A DNA stretch of 64,000 nucleotides from Winogradskyella sp046545555 (GTDB lineage: Bacteria; Bacteroidota; Bacteroidia; Flavobacteriales; Flavobacteriaceae). The stretch is taken from contig NZ_JBHZTH010000003.1 of NCBI RefSeq assembly GCF_046545555.1, positions 271,687 through 335,686 of the forward strand, read 5' to 3'. Under the pieces are notes generated by a model. The model had not been told where the DNA came from. It saw only the letters and a list, made by a program, of their open reading frames with translations, and searched no databases. A program made the position numbers and the translations under genes. Shown here piece after piece: positions 50,461-59,618 of the stretch. Within the stretch, counting starts at the first letter, position 1. Every line of letters starts with the position of its first letter.

Positions 50461-51165
50461 ATGAGATATATTTATCTTTTTATATTACTTTGCTTACTAA
50501 GTTGCAATAACGAGAGAGTGCTGCAACTCCCCACAATTAAAAATACAATAACCTCCGAAGTTTTAGATGTATCATCAGGATATATTTTCTACGACCAAAC
50601 GCAACCAGACTCAACTCTTCTAAATAGAAAAAACCTTATTAGTACAACTAATTGGTTAGTAAACGTCGATAAAAGATTAACGTTAAGACAAGCCATTCCT
50701 CATATAAAGTACTTACAAGACAAAAAAAGAAATGCTAAAATGCATAAAAATGAAAATGCGAAAAATTTCTTTACTTGTAATGATACGAGTATTGGTAATT
50801 TAGGATTTTTGGAGTTTACGGATGTTAATTATGAGATTATTGATATCGTAAAAGACTCCATAGCCATTCATGCATCGCAGAGAATAGGTTATAACGATAT
50901 TGTCATTTCTCAAAATCCTTCACCGACAACATATTTTGTGATTACTAATACAAATAAAGAAGATTTCGAAAACCAAGCACATCAAATATTGGAGTTATTA
51001 GAAAAAAATATTCCTTTATCTGAAGGTTTAAAAATTAATGGGTTGTCTATAGATTTGTATTTTGAAGAAAATCTTAGCTTTCAAGACTATATTAGAATTA
51101 AGTCCAAACTGTCCGAACTTATTTCAAAAACAGTTAGAATTAGCACTAACGAGTTCATTTATTAA
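50461..51165 (+). CDS. Lipoprotein between folP and cdaA, unknown
   Basis: 234 residues. Lipoprotein signal MRYIYLFILLCLLSC (Cys15). The remainder has an extracytoplasmic alpha/beta look with KRLTLRQAIPHIKYLQDKK and FFTCNDTSIGNLGFLEFTDV, and a C-terminal domain DFENQAHQILELLEKNIPLS and INGLSIDLYFEENLSFQDYI. No family recognised. Located in the folP-cdaA operon, so it may belong to cell-envelope homeostasis linked to c-di-AMP; that is inference from position only. Confidence 0.62.
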   Translation: MRYIYLFILLCLLSCNNERVLQLPTIKNTITSEVLDVSSGYIFYDQTQPDSTLLNRKNLISTTNWLVNVDKRLTLRQAIPHIKYLQDKKRNAKMHKNENAKNFFTCNDTSIGNLGFLEFTDVNYEIIDIVKDSIAIHASQRIGYNDIVISQNPSPTTYFVITNTNKEDFENQAHQILELLEKNIPLSEGLKINGLSIDLYFEENLSFQDYIRIKSKLSELISKTVRISTNEFIY

Positions 51166-51199
51166 CTTTAATTCTTAAATTAGCAAAAAGACTCATCTT

Positions 51200-51982
51200 T
51201 TGGAAAACTTACAACTTTGGGATTTTAGATTTATCGACTTCGTTGATGTTTTCTTAGTTGCTATTCTTCTTTATTATATCTATAAACTTGTAAAAGGGAC
51301 AGTTGCCATTAATATTTTTATTGGTATTCTCATCGTTTATTTTGCATGGCGCTTAACAGATTACCTAGAAATGCATATGCTTTATAGCATATTTGACGGG
51401 TTTATGAAAGTTGGAATTATCGCACTTATCGTTGTTTTTCAACCAGAAATAAGAAAATTTTTATTATTAGTAGGATCGACTAATTTAGGTGGCAAAAAAG
51501 GGATTTTTAAGAATTTTAAATTCTTAAAAAATGATGATCAAACTACAACAGATATTGATGCTATAATAAATGCTTGTAATAAAATGGGTACAACAAATAC
51601 AGGTGCACTAATTGTTATAGAACGAAACAACAATCTAGATTTTCTCACCAACACAGGAGATGAAATGAACATTTTAGTTTCGCAACCCATTATTGAAAGT
51701 ATATTTTTTAAGAATAGCCCTCTGCACGATGGAGCTATTATTATAGATAAGAATGTAGTGAAAGCAACTCGTGTAATTTTGCCTGTAAATAATGAAAAAA
51801 ATATTCCAGAACGTTTTGGCCTTAGACACAGAGCAGCGGTAGGTATTACCGAAAAGACCGATGCTCTTGCATTATGCGTAAGTGAAGAATCAGGACAAAT
51901 CTCTTATATTAAAAGTGGTGAATTTATTATGTTTAAAGATACTGATGATCTTATAGAAAAGATTAAACAAGACTTGCTATAA
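51200..51982 (+). CDS. cdaA: Diadenylate cyclase CdaA (c-di-AMP synthase)
   Basis: 260 residues from a TTG start (51200). Three N-terminal membrane helices (about 12-80), then the DAC catalytic domain with DGA (177-179, SPLHDGAIII) and RHR (209-211, RFGLRHRAAVG), the two metal/ATP-binding motifs. It condenses two ATP to cyclic-di-AMP, which controls potassium and osmotic balance. The usual partners YbbR/CdaR and GlmM are not adjacent; the neighbours are folP, a lipoprotein and DUF3667 genes. Confidence 0.94.
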   Translation: MENLQLWDFRFIDFVDVFLVAILLYYIYKLVKGTVAINIFIGILIVYFAWRLTDYLEMHMLYSIFDGFMKVGIIALIVVFQPEIRKFLLLVGSTNLGGKKGIFKNFKFLKNDDQTTTDIDAIINACNKMGTTNTGALIVIERNNNLDFLTNTGDEMNILVSQPIIESIFFKNSPLHDGAIIIDKNVVKATRVILPVNNEKNIPERFGLRHRAAVGITEKTDALALCVSEESGQISYIKSGEFIMFKDTDDLIEKIKQDLL

Positions 51983-52777
51983 ATGAATTGTAAAAATTGT
52001 CATAAAAATCTAATTGATACTCAACGGTATTGTGATAATTGCGGATCACCTTTTATTAGAAATAGGCTTACCCCAAAAATTCTATTTCAACAAATCAACC
52101 AGCAGTTTTTGTCTATTGATAATAAATTTCTAAAAACATTTGTAGCTCTTTTAATAAAACCAGAAGTAGTTATTGATGGTTATATAAATGGTTTAAGGAA
52201 AAAATATATTGGTGTTATAACATATTACGCTATTGCATTGACTGTATTAGGTTTTCAAATGTTTTTATTAAAAAACCTGTTTCCCGAATTTATGGAAGCA
52301 CAATCAAATACTCTTTCAGATAATTTTACCGTAAATAATAATACAGAAAATCCATTTGCTAATTATCCTGATTTTTTTAATGATTATCAAGGTGTCTTTT
52401 TTTCAATATTAATGCCATTTATAGCAATAGGAACTTGGCTTATTTACTTAGATAAAAGAAAGCATAATTATACAGAGCATTTAGTTATTAACTTATACCT
52501 AACGGCTCAAACTATATATTTCAACTTTATAATATATCTTCTTCTTGCCATATTTGATATAGAGAATTTTTTAGTAGCTTCAATTATAGCTACTCCTCCA
52601 TTAATTTTATATGGAGCGTTTGTTTTTAATCGCTTATATAAATCTACATATTTAAAGACTATGGTAAGATACATAGCCGCATACACCATATATATTATTG
52701 TATTCTCGATAATGATGATTATATTATTAGTCATTATGATACTTTATCTTCTAATTACAGGAAAATTAAACTTATAA
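51983..52777 (+). CDS. DUF3667 zinc-ribbon membrane protein, copy 1
   Basis: 264 residues. N-terminal zinc ribbon (CKNCHKNLIDTQRYCDNCG, four Cys at 3, 6, 17 and 20), a RNRLTPKILFQQI amphipathic helix, and four or five membrane helices after about residue 75. The stop of cdaA is immediately followed by this ATG, so translation is coupled. Function unknown; often found in Bacteroidota. Similar to the next gene. Confidence 0.85.
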   Translation: MNCKNCHKNLIDTQRYCDNCGSPFIRNRLTPKILFQQINQQFLSIDNKFLKTFVALLIKPEVVIDGYINGLRKKYIGVITYYAIALTVLGFQMFLLKNLFPEFMEAQSNTLSDNFTVNNNTENPFANYPDFFNDYQGVFFSILMPFIAIGTWLIYLDKRKHNYTEHLVINLYLTAQTIYFNFIIYLLLAIFDIENFLVASIIATPPLILYGAFVFNRLYKSTYLKTMVRYIAAYTIYIIVFSIMMIILLVIMILYLLITGKLNL

Positions 52778-53578
52778 ATGAACTGCAAAAATTGCCATAC
52801 CGAACTACAAAAACAAGATGATTACTGTAAAAATTGTGGCGGAAAAGTGATAAGAAATCGCTTAACACTAAAAAATCTTTTTGAACATCTTAGCGAAACT
52901 TTTTTTAATTATGATAATAAATTACTTAGAACTATTAAATTACTATTTATTAAACCCGAAGAGGTTATTGGTACTTATATTAGTGGAGTAAGAAAACGCT
53001 ATGTAAACCCTGTAAGTTTCTTTGGTTTATCGCTTTCAATCTCTGGTATTTCTTTGTTTATAATAAAGAGATTCTATTTACAGTATTTTGATTTAGTAGC
53101 TTGGTTTTCGAGCTTAAAACTATTTTCTAATGAATATTCTCAAGAAGCACTAGCAGCATATTCTACTAGTGATTCAATGGAATATAGTTCGCTAATTTTT
53201 TCAGCTATAGTTCCGATATTTGGTTTATTATCTTGGATTATTTTCTATGACAAAAAATATAATCTTACCGAACATGTTGTAATATATCTCTACAGCATGT
53301 CTTTAATATCCATTGTCACTGTAATTGTTGGACAACTAATTTTATTGCTTATTCCCACTTATTACATACCTTTTATACTTATTACCTATCCTATTATGCT
53401 CTTATACCATTGCTTTTTGCTTAAACGTCTGTTTAAACTCAGCTTTTCTGAACTAGCACTAAAAACATTTTTGTTTTTAACCTTATTTTCTATTTGTTAT
53501 CTAGGGCTTGGAATTTTATCGTTTATAATAGCCCTCATTACTGGCACATATGATCTAGAGGCTTTTAAGCCTCAATAA
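52778..53578 (+). CDS. DUF3667 zinc-ribbon membrane protein, copy 2
   Basis: 266 residues, a paralogue of the preceding gene (same MNCKNCH start, zinc ribbon CKNCHTELQKQDDYCKNCGG, RNRLTLKNLFEHL helix, PEEVIGTYISGVRKRYVNPV instead of PEVVIDGYINGLRKKYIGVI, then the same membrane layout) but clearly diverged, so an old duplication. No spacing to copy 1. A short hairpin GAGGCTT/AAGCCTC (53558-53573) lies in its last codons as a possible terminator before the convergent ABC gene. Confidence 0.85.
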   Translation: MNCKNCHTELQKQDDYCKNCGGKVIRNRLTLKNLFEHLSETFFNYDNKLLRTIKLLFIKPEEVIGTYISGVRKRYVNPVSFFGLSLSISGISLFIIKRFYLQYFDLVAWFSSLKLFSNEYSQEALAAYSTSDSMEYSSLIFSAIVPIFGLLSWIIFYDKKYNLTEHVVIYLYSMSLISIVTVIVGQLILLLIPTYYIPFILITYPIMLLYHCFLLKRLFKLSFSELALKTFLFLTLFSICYLGLGILSFIIALITGTYDLEAFKPQ

Positions 53579-53583
53579 ATCAT

Positions 53584-55353
53584 TTAAGCAACCTCTTCCT
53601 TTAAAAATTGAACTTCATAAAGATTTCTGTAATAGCCATTCTCTTTTTTAAGTAATGTTTGATGTGTACCAATTTCAACAATTTTTCCAGCATCCATAAC
53701 TATAATTTTATCTGCTTTTTGAATTGTAGCTAAGCGATGAGCAATAACAATTGAAGTCCTGTCTTTAGTAATTTTATCCGTAGCATCTTGAATTAATTGC
53801 TCTGAGTAAGAATCTACGGAGGATGTCGCTTCATCTAAGATTAAAATACTTGGGTTAGTGACATAGGCCCTTAAAAATGAAATTAACTGACGTTGACCCG
53901 AAGATAACATAACTCCGCGTTCCTTAACATTATAATGATATCCGCCAGGAAGCGTAGATATAAAATCATGAATTCCTATAGCTTTCGCAGCTGCTATGAC
54001 ACCCTCTTCTGTTATACTATCGTTATTTAATGTTATATTATTTAGAATAGTATCTGCAAATAAGAAGACATCTTGAAGCACCACAGCTATTTGGTTCCTT
54101 AAAGAACTTAAGGTCATTTCCTTAATATTAATATCATCTATTTTAATTAAACCAGAATCTATATCATAAAATCGATTCAGTAAATTTATAATTGTAGATT
54201 TACCTGCACCAGTAGCACCTACTATTGCTACAGTTTCACCAGAATTAACATTAAACGAAATACCTTTTAAAACTTCTTCGTTTTCTAAGTATGAAAATCT
54301 AACATGCTCAAAGGTAATATCACCTTCAAAATTAGTAATCTCATTTCCTCCAAAATCATTAATATGCGACTCCGTATCTAAAACTTTAAACACACGATCA
54401 GCCGCAACCATTCCCATTTGTAATGTATTAAATTTATTTGCTATTTGATAGAGCGGTCTAAAAAGCATAGGTATAAACATTGTAAAGGCAATTAAATCAC
54501 CCAGAGACGTAAAATGAACTTCACTAACCACACTATAACCACCGACAAATATCACCGTAGCCAAAGTCCAAGATGACACAAATTCAGCTATTGGAAAGAA
54601 AATTGAATTATACCAGACAGTTTTTAACCAACCTTTTTTGTGCCTTTCATTTATAACTTTAAATTTTTTGTATTCTATGTTTTCACGAGTAAATAACTGA
54701 AGAATTTTCATACCTGTTACCCGTTCTTGCACAAATGAATTTAAATTTGAAACTTCGTTTCTCACATCCTCAAAAGCCAGTTTCATATACTTTTGAAATA
54801 TTTTTGTTGCTACAATTATTATTGGTAGTGCAATAAAAACAATAATGCTTAATTGCCAATTCATATAAATCATAAATCCTGCAACAACAAGCATCTTGAG
54901 AATATCACTGAAAATCATAAATAATCCCTGGCCGAATATATCAGCTATTCGCTCCATATCAGTTACAGCCCTTGTAATCAAAACACCGACAGAAGATTTA
55001 TCAAAGTAGGTCATTTTAAATTTTAGCATATGCTTAAAAAGTTTAACTCTAACATCTTTAACCACACTCTGACCAAGCCAACTTGCATAATAAATAAAAA
55101 GAAGTTGAGAAAACACTTCTAATATAAGTAAAACAAGCATTATAATCATATAGAAAACAAAGCCCGAATATTCTTTTGTCGCTATTTTAACATCAATTGC
55201 CTCTTTTAAAACGTATGGTCTAAATGCACCAAAGAGTGCTAATCCAATAACACAAAACAAAGAGATTATAAAAATTGTACGATAAGGCCTTATATATTGT
55301 AATAAGCGCTTAAAGAGCGAAAGGTCAAATATTTTTTTATTGCTTTTTCCCAT
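53584..55353 (-). CDS. ABC exporter (fused permease-ATPase)
   Basis: 589 residues: six-helix type IV exporter membrane domain (1-320; with LGQSVVKDVRVKLFKHMLKF coupling helix) and an ATPase domain with Walker A GATGAGKST, signature LSSGQRQ (second Gly of LSGGQ is Ser, still functional in many exporters), Walker B ILILDEATSSVD and switch His in VIAHR. Works as a homo- or heterodimer exporting lipids, drugs or peptides. Its ATG overlaps the truA stop by one base, so it is co-transcribed with truA. Confidence 0.93.
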   Translation of the reverse strand: MGKSNKKIFDLSLFKRLLQYIRPYRTIFIISLFCVIGLALFGAFRPYVLKEAIDVKIATKEYSGFVFYMIIMLVLLILEVFSQLLFIYYASWLGQSVVKDVRVKLFKHMLKFKMTYFDKSSVGVLITRAVTDMERIADIFGQGLFMIFSDILKMLVVAGFMIYMNWQLSIIVFIALPIIIVATKIFQKYMKLAFEDVRNEVSNLNSFVQERVTGMKILQLFTRENIEYKKFKVINERHKKGWLKTVWYNSIFFPIAEFVSSWTLATVIFVGGYSVVSEVHFTSLGDLIAFTMFIPMLFRPLYQIANKFNTLQMGMVAADRVFKVLDTESHINDFGGNEITNFEGDITFEHVRFSYLENEEVLKGISFNVNSGETVAIVGATGAGKSTIINLLNRFYDIDSGLIKIDDINIKEMTLSSLRNQIAVVLQDVFLFADTILNNITLNNDSITEEGVIAAAKAIGIHDFISTLPGGYHYNVKERGVMLSSGQRQLISFLRAYVTNPSILILDEATSSVDSYSEQLIQDATDKITKDRTSIVIAHRLATIQKADKIIVMDAGKIVEIGTHQTLLKKENGYYRNLYEVQFLKEEVA

Positions 55354-56102
55354 TATTCAATTAGCCTAATTTCATTAGGGTATTCTATTTCAACTAAATA
55401 TAAACCATGAGCTGGTACAGAAAATCCAGCTTCCCCTCTATCTTTAGATTGTATTATAGCATGTAAGTCGTTCGGCTGAAGTTTTCCTAACCCAATATTA
55501 ATAAAAGTTCCCACTATTGCTCTTACCATATTTCTTAAAAACCGATTTGCTTTAATTACAAACAAAATGTTGTTTTCATGTTTTACCCAGTTAGCTTCTA
55601 ATATAGTACAATTATAAGTTTTTACATCTGTTTTACTTTTAGAAAAACATTGAAAATCTCTATACTGAAATAGAATTTCACAAGCCTGGTTCATTGCTAC
55701 TAAATCTAAAGGTAAATGAACTTCATACTCTAAGTCGTAGTTAAAAACATTTTTTAAGGTCGATATTTTGTAGTGGTACATTCTGCTGATTGCGTCAAAG
55801 CGAGCATGAGCATCTGCTCTAACCTCAAAAATGTCTTTGACTGATATATCTTTGGGTAAATATGAATTTAACTTATAGATTAAAGTTTTAACTATAATTT
55901 TACCATCAAAATTAAAATGAGCAAGCATCTGTGTGGCATGGACACCTGTGTCTGTTCGGCCTGCGCCAACAATAGATATTTTATGACCTAGAATAACACT
56001 AAGCGCCTTTTCTAGTACTTCTTGCACAGAAATGGCATTAGGCTGAATTTGCCAACCATGATAACTCTTACCATTATAAGAAACTTCTATAAAATATCGC
56101 AA
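55353..56102 (-). CDS. truA: tRNA pseudouridine(38-40) synthase
   Basis: 249 residues from a TTG start at 56102 (reads MRYFIEVSYNGKSYHGWQIQ), which matches the family start; the ATG at 56159 would add 19 residues unlike TruA. Catalytic Asp is in GAGRTDTGVHATQ; later RADAHARFDAISRMYHYKI and LRNMVRAIVGT are present. Converts U38-U40 in tRNA anticodon arms. The stop overlaps the ABC exporter start by one base. Confidence 0.94.
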   Translation of the reverse strand: MRYFIEVSYNGKSYHGWQIQPNAISVQEVLEKALSVILGHKISIVGAGRTDTGVHATQMLAHFNFDGKIIVKTLIYKLNSYLPKDISVKDIFEVRADAHARFDAISRMYHYKISTLKNVFNYDLEYEVHLPLDLVAMNQACEILFQYRDFQCFSKSKTDVKTYNCTILEANWVKHENNILFVIKANRFLRNMVRAIVGTFINIGLGKLQPNDLHAIIQSKDRGEAGFSVPAHGLYLVEIEYPNEIRLIE

Positions 56103-56200
56103 TAGAAATGCTACTTTTGTGAAACACAAAGGTAATAAGTTTTCATTACAGCAGAACAACTAAAATAATAATACAATTTGTCATTTTTTTAAAAGCAGAC

Positions 56201-56695
56201 ATGAAGAAAATACTATTACTTTCAGATACACATAGCTATATAGACGACCATATACTAAAATATGTAAAGCAAGCAGATGAAATATGGCATGCTGGTGATA
56301 TTGGTGACTTAAAAGTTACAGATGCTATAAAGACGCTAAAACCGCTAAGAGCTGTGTATGGTAATATTGATGACGCCAAAGCAAGAACAGAATTTCCTCT
56401 TCACAACAGATTTAAATGTGAAGCTGTTGATGTTTGGATAACACATATTGGTGGTTATCCTCCCAAATACAATAACAAAGTTAGAGACGATCTGTGGTCT
56501 AATCCACCAAACATTTTTATTACTGGCCACTCTCATATATTAAAAGTAATGCCAGATAAAAAATTAAATTTACTACACATGAATCCTGGTGCCGCTGGAA
56601 AACATGGTTTTCACAAGGTGCGAACTATGCTTAGATTTAAAATTGATGGAAAGCAAGTAAAAGACCTAGAAGTTATAGAATTTCAAAAAAGATAA
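56201..56695 (+). CDS. YfcE/MJ0936-family phosphodiesterase
   Basis: 164 residues, metallophosphoesterase fold with its five motifs: LLSDTHSY, HAGDIGD, YGNIDD, ITHIGG, and ITGHSH. YfcE-type enzymes hydrolyse simple phosphodiesters using Mn. Substrate in vivo unknown. Divergent from truA and followed by a strong terminator. Confidence 0.92.
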   Translation: MKKILLLSDTHSYIDDHILKYVKQADEIWHAGDIGDLKVTDAIKTLKPLRAVYGNIDDAKARTEFPLHNRFKCEAVDVWITHIGGYPPKYNNKVRDDLWSNPPNIFITGHSHILKVMPDKKLNLLHMNPGAAGKHGFHKVRTMLRFKIDGKQVKDLEVIEFQKR

Positions 56696-56696
56696 A

Positions 56697-56726
56697 AAAA
56701 GCCCAAACGGCAGTGTTTGGGCTTTT
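56697..56726. terminator. Bidirectional intrinsic terminator
   Basis: AAAAGCCCAAAC / GTTTGGGCTTTT, 12 bp, six-base loop; serves the phosphodiesterase and the convergent DUF4293 gene. Confidence 0.85.
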
Positions 56727-56746
56727 CAACTACTAAGATTTTAGGT

Positions 56747-57157
56747 TCATCGTAATCGATCAACAGATTTTACAAGATCTTCATCCTTTTTTATAGCCTT
56801 GTTAGCCAAGACTAAACACACAATAGAAAAAATAGGAAGAAGAATCCCAATACCTTTCTCAGAAACATTAGTTTCTCCAGATACATTTAGAGATTGATAA
56901 ACAAAGATTCCTAGTAAAATAAAGTTTAATATTATATTAAGACGTCCCAATACAAACTGAGACTTTCTATTTTTAAAACTAAATATTGAAATTAAAGCCA
57001 ATACAGCCGACACTATAAAAAGTCCTAAAAACGTATAATTATCTGAAGCAAAAATTTTTACCCCTTCATTATTGGTCCATAAATGAAACAAAAATATAAG
57101 CCCTGCAGAAATACCACAGGTTAAAAATAAGTATAGCGTTTGAATGCGTTGTATCAT
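56747..57157 (-). CDS. DUF4293 membrane protein
   Basis: 136 residues, four membrane helices, starting MIQRIQTLYLFLTCGISAG, the standard opening of the DUF4293 family that is found in almost every Bacteroidota genome. Function unknown. Its neighbour rho on the opposite strand is a conserved arrangement in the phylum as I recall. Confidence 0.9.
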   Translation of the reverse strand: MIQRIQTLYLFLTCGISAGLIFLFHLWTNNEGVKIFASDNYTFLGLFIVSAVLALISIFSFKNRKSQFVLGRLNIILNFILLGIFVYQSLNVSGETNVSEKGIGILLPIFSIVCLVLANKAIKKDEDLVKSVDRLR

Positions 57158-57179
57158 TTCTTTAATTAAAAATACATTG

Positions 57180-57187
57180 CAAAATTA
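57180..57187 (-). promoter_or_regulatory. -7 box of the DUF4293 gene
   Basis: Minus strand TAATTTTG fits TAnnTTTG, 22 bases before the ATG; no -33 match. Confidence 0.35.
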
Positions 57188-57373
57188 GTCGTTTATTTTT
57201 TAAAAAGATAGAAAATTATCTAAAATAAAGTTGTATAATTGCAACAGAAAGAAGTAACAAACTATGTTACATCACTTTAATCTTCCAATTTAATTTCACT
57301 TTTTTTCTTTTTATTTCATTTAGAAAATCTTGAATAATTAATATCAAATTATAATACATTATATAACATACGA

Positions 57374-59023
57374 ATGTTTGAAATTTCACAATTAAAAGCT
57401 AAGAAGCTTCCTGAATTACAGGACATAGCTAAACAACTTAGTGTTCCAAAATTCCGTAGTTTAAAAAAACTAGATCTGGTATATCAAATCTTAGATTACC
57501 AAGCAGCAAATCCTGAAGCAGTTAAAGCTAAGGCCACTACTGAAGTAAAACCAGAAACTACAAAAAGTAAGCCGCAACCAAAACGCGCAAGGGTCGACAA
57601 AAAACCTCAGGATAATAAAAATCACAAACCATCGGATTCTCCAGAGAAAAAAGAAGAAACAAAACCTCAAGAGAGAAAATCAAAAGATTCTAAACCTCAG
57701 GAGCGTAAGACTAACGATACAAGACAAAAGCGTCCAGATAATAAGTCTAATGATCGGAAAGAAGAAAGTCGAAATTCTAATAACAACCATAATAACGACA
57801 ATAGACAAAATCGATCAAAAGGTAATAACAACAGAAACAATAACAATAATCAAAAAAATAATGGTAATAAGGATAACAGGAATCGTTACCGTGAACCAGA
57901 TTTTGAATTTGATGCTATTATTGAAAGTGAAGGTGTCTTAGATATTATGCAAGATGGTTATGGCTTTTTAAGATCTTCGGATTATAATTACCTTACATCT
58001 CCAGACGATATTTATGTTTCTCAATCTCAGATTAGATTATTTGGTCTAAAGGTTGGTGATACAGTTTTAGGACAAGTTAGACCACCTAAAGAAGGGGAGA
58101 AATACTTTCCTTTAATAAAAGTGAGTCGAATTAATGGTCAAAGTCCAAACGTGGTAAGAGACCGAGTCGCTTTTGAACATTTAACACCCTTATTTCCACA
58201 AGAGAAATTTAACTTAGCTGAGAAGCAAGCAACAATTTCTACCCGTATTATGGACTTATTTGCTCCTATAGGAAAAGGACAGCGTGGTATGATTGTATCA
58301 CAACCAAAAACTGGTAAAACGATGTTACTTAAGGATGTTGCAAATGCCATTGCAGCCAATCATCCTGAAGTGTATCAAATGATTTTATTAATTGATGAGC
58401 GCCCTGAAGAAGTAACAGATATGCAACGTAATGTACGTGGCGAAGTTATAGCATCTACTTTTGATAAAGAAGCACACGAACACGTGAAGATTGCAAATAT
58501 CGTTTTAGAAAAAGCTAAGCGTTTGGTGGAGTGTGGACATGATGTTGTTATTCTATTAGATTCTATAACTCGACTAGCAAGAGCTTATAACTCGGTACAA
58601 CCAGCATCCGGAAAGATTCTTTCTGGAGGTGTAGATGCAAATGCATTGCATAAACCAAAACGTTTTTTTGGTGCCGCTCGTAATATTGAGAATGGTGGAT
58701 CATTAACAATCATTGCAACGGCACTTACAGAAACAGGTTCTAAAATGGATGAGGTTATTTTTGAAGAATTTAAAGGAACTGGTAATATGGAACTGCAATT
58801 AGATCGTAAGATTTCTAACCGTCGTATATTCCCTGCCATTGACTTAACGTCCTCAAGTACTAGACGTGATGATATTTTACTGGATGCTAATACAATCCAA
58901 CGAATGTGGGTAATGCGAAAGTATCTTGCAGATATGAACCCTGTAGAAGCCATGGAATTTATCAACGACCGCTTTAAGCAAACAAGAAATAATGAAGAGT
59001 TTCTTATTTCTATGAACGGATAA
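57374..59023 (+). CDS. rho: Transcription termination factor Rho with disordered insertion
   Basis: 549 residues, about 130 more than E. coli Rho. N-terminal domain (1-45; FEISQLKAKKLPELQDIAKQ), then a long Lys/Gln/Asn-rich disordered region (about 50-172; many RKxxN, NNNNN and KPQ runs), the CSD RNA-binding domain (ILDIMQDGYGFLR) and the RecA-like motor with P-loop QPKTGKT and DSITRLARAYN. Hexameric helicase ending transcription. Such insertions are normal in Bacteroidota; in Bacteroides thetaiotaomicron one was shown to drive phase separation of Rho. Followed by a strong terminator. Confidence 0.96.
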   Translation: MFEISQLKAKKLPELQDIAKQLSVPKFRSLKKLDLVYQILDYQAANPEAVKAKATTEVKPETTKSKPQPKRARVDKKPQDNKNHKPSDSPEKKEETKPQERKSKDSKPQERKTNDTRQKRPDNKSNDRKEESRNSNNNHNNDNRQNRSKGNNNRNNNNNQKNNGNKDNRNRYREPDFEFDAIIESEGVLDIMQDGYGFLRSSDYNYLTSPDDIYVSQSQIRLFGLKVGDTVLGQVRPPKEGEKYFPLIKVSRINGQSPNVVRDRVAFEHLTPLFPQEKFNLAEKQATISTRIMDLFAPIGKGQRGMIVSQPKTGKTMLLKDVANAIAANHPEVYQMILLIDERPEEVTDMQRNVRGEVIASTFDKEAHEHVKIANIVLEKAKRLVECGHDVVILLDSITRLARAYNSVQPASGKILSGGVDANALHKPKRFFGAARNIENGGSLTIIATALTETGSKMDEVIFEEFKGTGNMELQLDRKISNRRIFPAIDLTSSSTRRDDILLDANTIQRMWVMRKYLADMNPVEAMEFINDRFKQTRNNEEFLISMNG

Positions 59024-59045
59024 AAACAACTAAATTTATTATACC

Positions 59046-59079
59046 AAAAAAACCTTGAACTTTAGTTCAAGGTTTTTTT
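59046..59079. terminator. Terminator after rho
   Basis: Perfect 15-bp stem AAAAAAACCTTGAAC / GTTCAAGGTTTTTTT with a TTTA loop. T-runs on both sides. Confidence 0.9.
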
Positions 59080-59103
59080 GTTTCTTATTTATTACAATAC
59101 ATT

Positions 59104-59134
59104 AAAAAAAGCCTTTCATAATGGAAAGACTTTT
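59104..59134 (-). terminator. Terminator of rpsT
   Basis: On the minus strand AAAAGTCTTTC / GAAAGGCTTTT followed by T; the pairing uses a G-U pair only in the minus-strand RNA, which fixes its direction. Confidence 0.75.
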
Positions 59135-59162
59135 AAAAAATTATAATAATTTAATTCTTACT

Positions 59163-59414
59163 TTATAAAGCAGCAACGTGTTTTGTCAATTGAGATTTTA
59201 AATTACCAGCTTTATTAGAATGAATAACATTTTTCTTCGCTAATTTATCAATCATACTAATAACAGAAGGTAACATCTTTTGCGCCTCTTTACCATCAGT
59301 AACTTCACGTAATTTTTTGATAGCATTACGAGTTGTCTTATGCTGATATTTATTGAGTACACGTCTTTTTTCGTTACTTCTAATTCTTTTTAATGCTGAC
59401 TTATGATTTGCCAT
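59163..59414 (-). CDS. rpsT: 30S ribosomal protein S20
   Basis: 83 residues, all helical and basic, with MANHKSALKRIRSNEKRR start and AAKNVIHSNKAGNLKSQL-type end (KKNVIHSNKAGNLKSQLTK). Binds 16S rRNA. It is 23 bases downstream of tRNA-Glu on the same strand and appears to share its promoter. Confidence 0.97.
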   Translation of the reverse strand: MANHKSALKRIRSNEKRRVLNKYQHKTTRNAIKKLREVTDGKEAQKMLPSVISMIDKLAKKNVIHSNKAGNLKSQLTKHVAAL

Positions 59415-59437
59415 TTTACTTTTTTTATTAAAAATTG

Positions 59438-59509
59438 TAGCCCGTAGGGGAATCGAACCCCTCTTACCAGGATGAAAACCTGGCGTCCTAGCCGATAGAC
59501 GAACGGGCC
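59438..59509 (-). tRNA. tRNA-Glu(TTC)
   Basis: 72 bases. Acceptor stem GGCCCGT / ACGGGCT (first pair G-U), A discriminator; anticodon stem CCAGG / CCTGG with loop TTTTCAT, anticodon TTC. T-arm AGGGG TTCGATT CCCCT. CCA not encoded. Directly upstream of rpsT. Confidence 0.95.
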
Positions 59510-59560
59510 ATTTGGTTATTTACTTATTTAAATGAACCTACAATGTTTCCATTGCGGATG

Positions 59561-59590
59561 CAAAAATACAACTATTTTTAAATGTTGCAA
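59561..59590 (-). promoter_or_regulatory. Promoter of tRNA-Glu-rpsT
   Basis: Minus strand TTG (59590-59588), 19-base spacer, TATTTTTG (59568-59561): full match to the flavobacterial consensus. Confidence 0.7.
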
Positions 59591-59618
59591 CTACTAATAT
59601 AAGTTTTTTGATTTTTTT

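Noticed and set aside
58585..58965. Open frame opposite the rho motor domain
   Set aside because: Antisense shadow; the + strand encodes the invariant Rho core.
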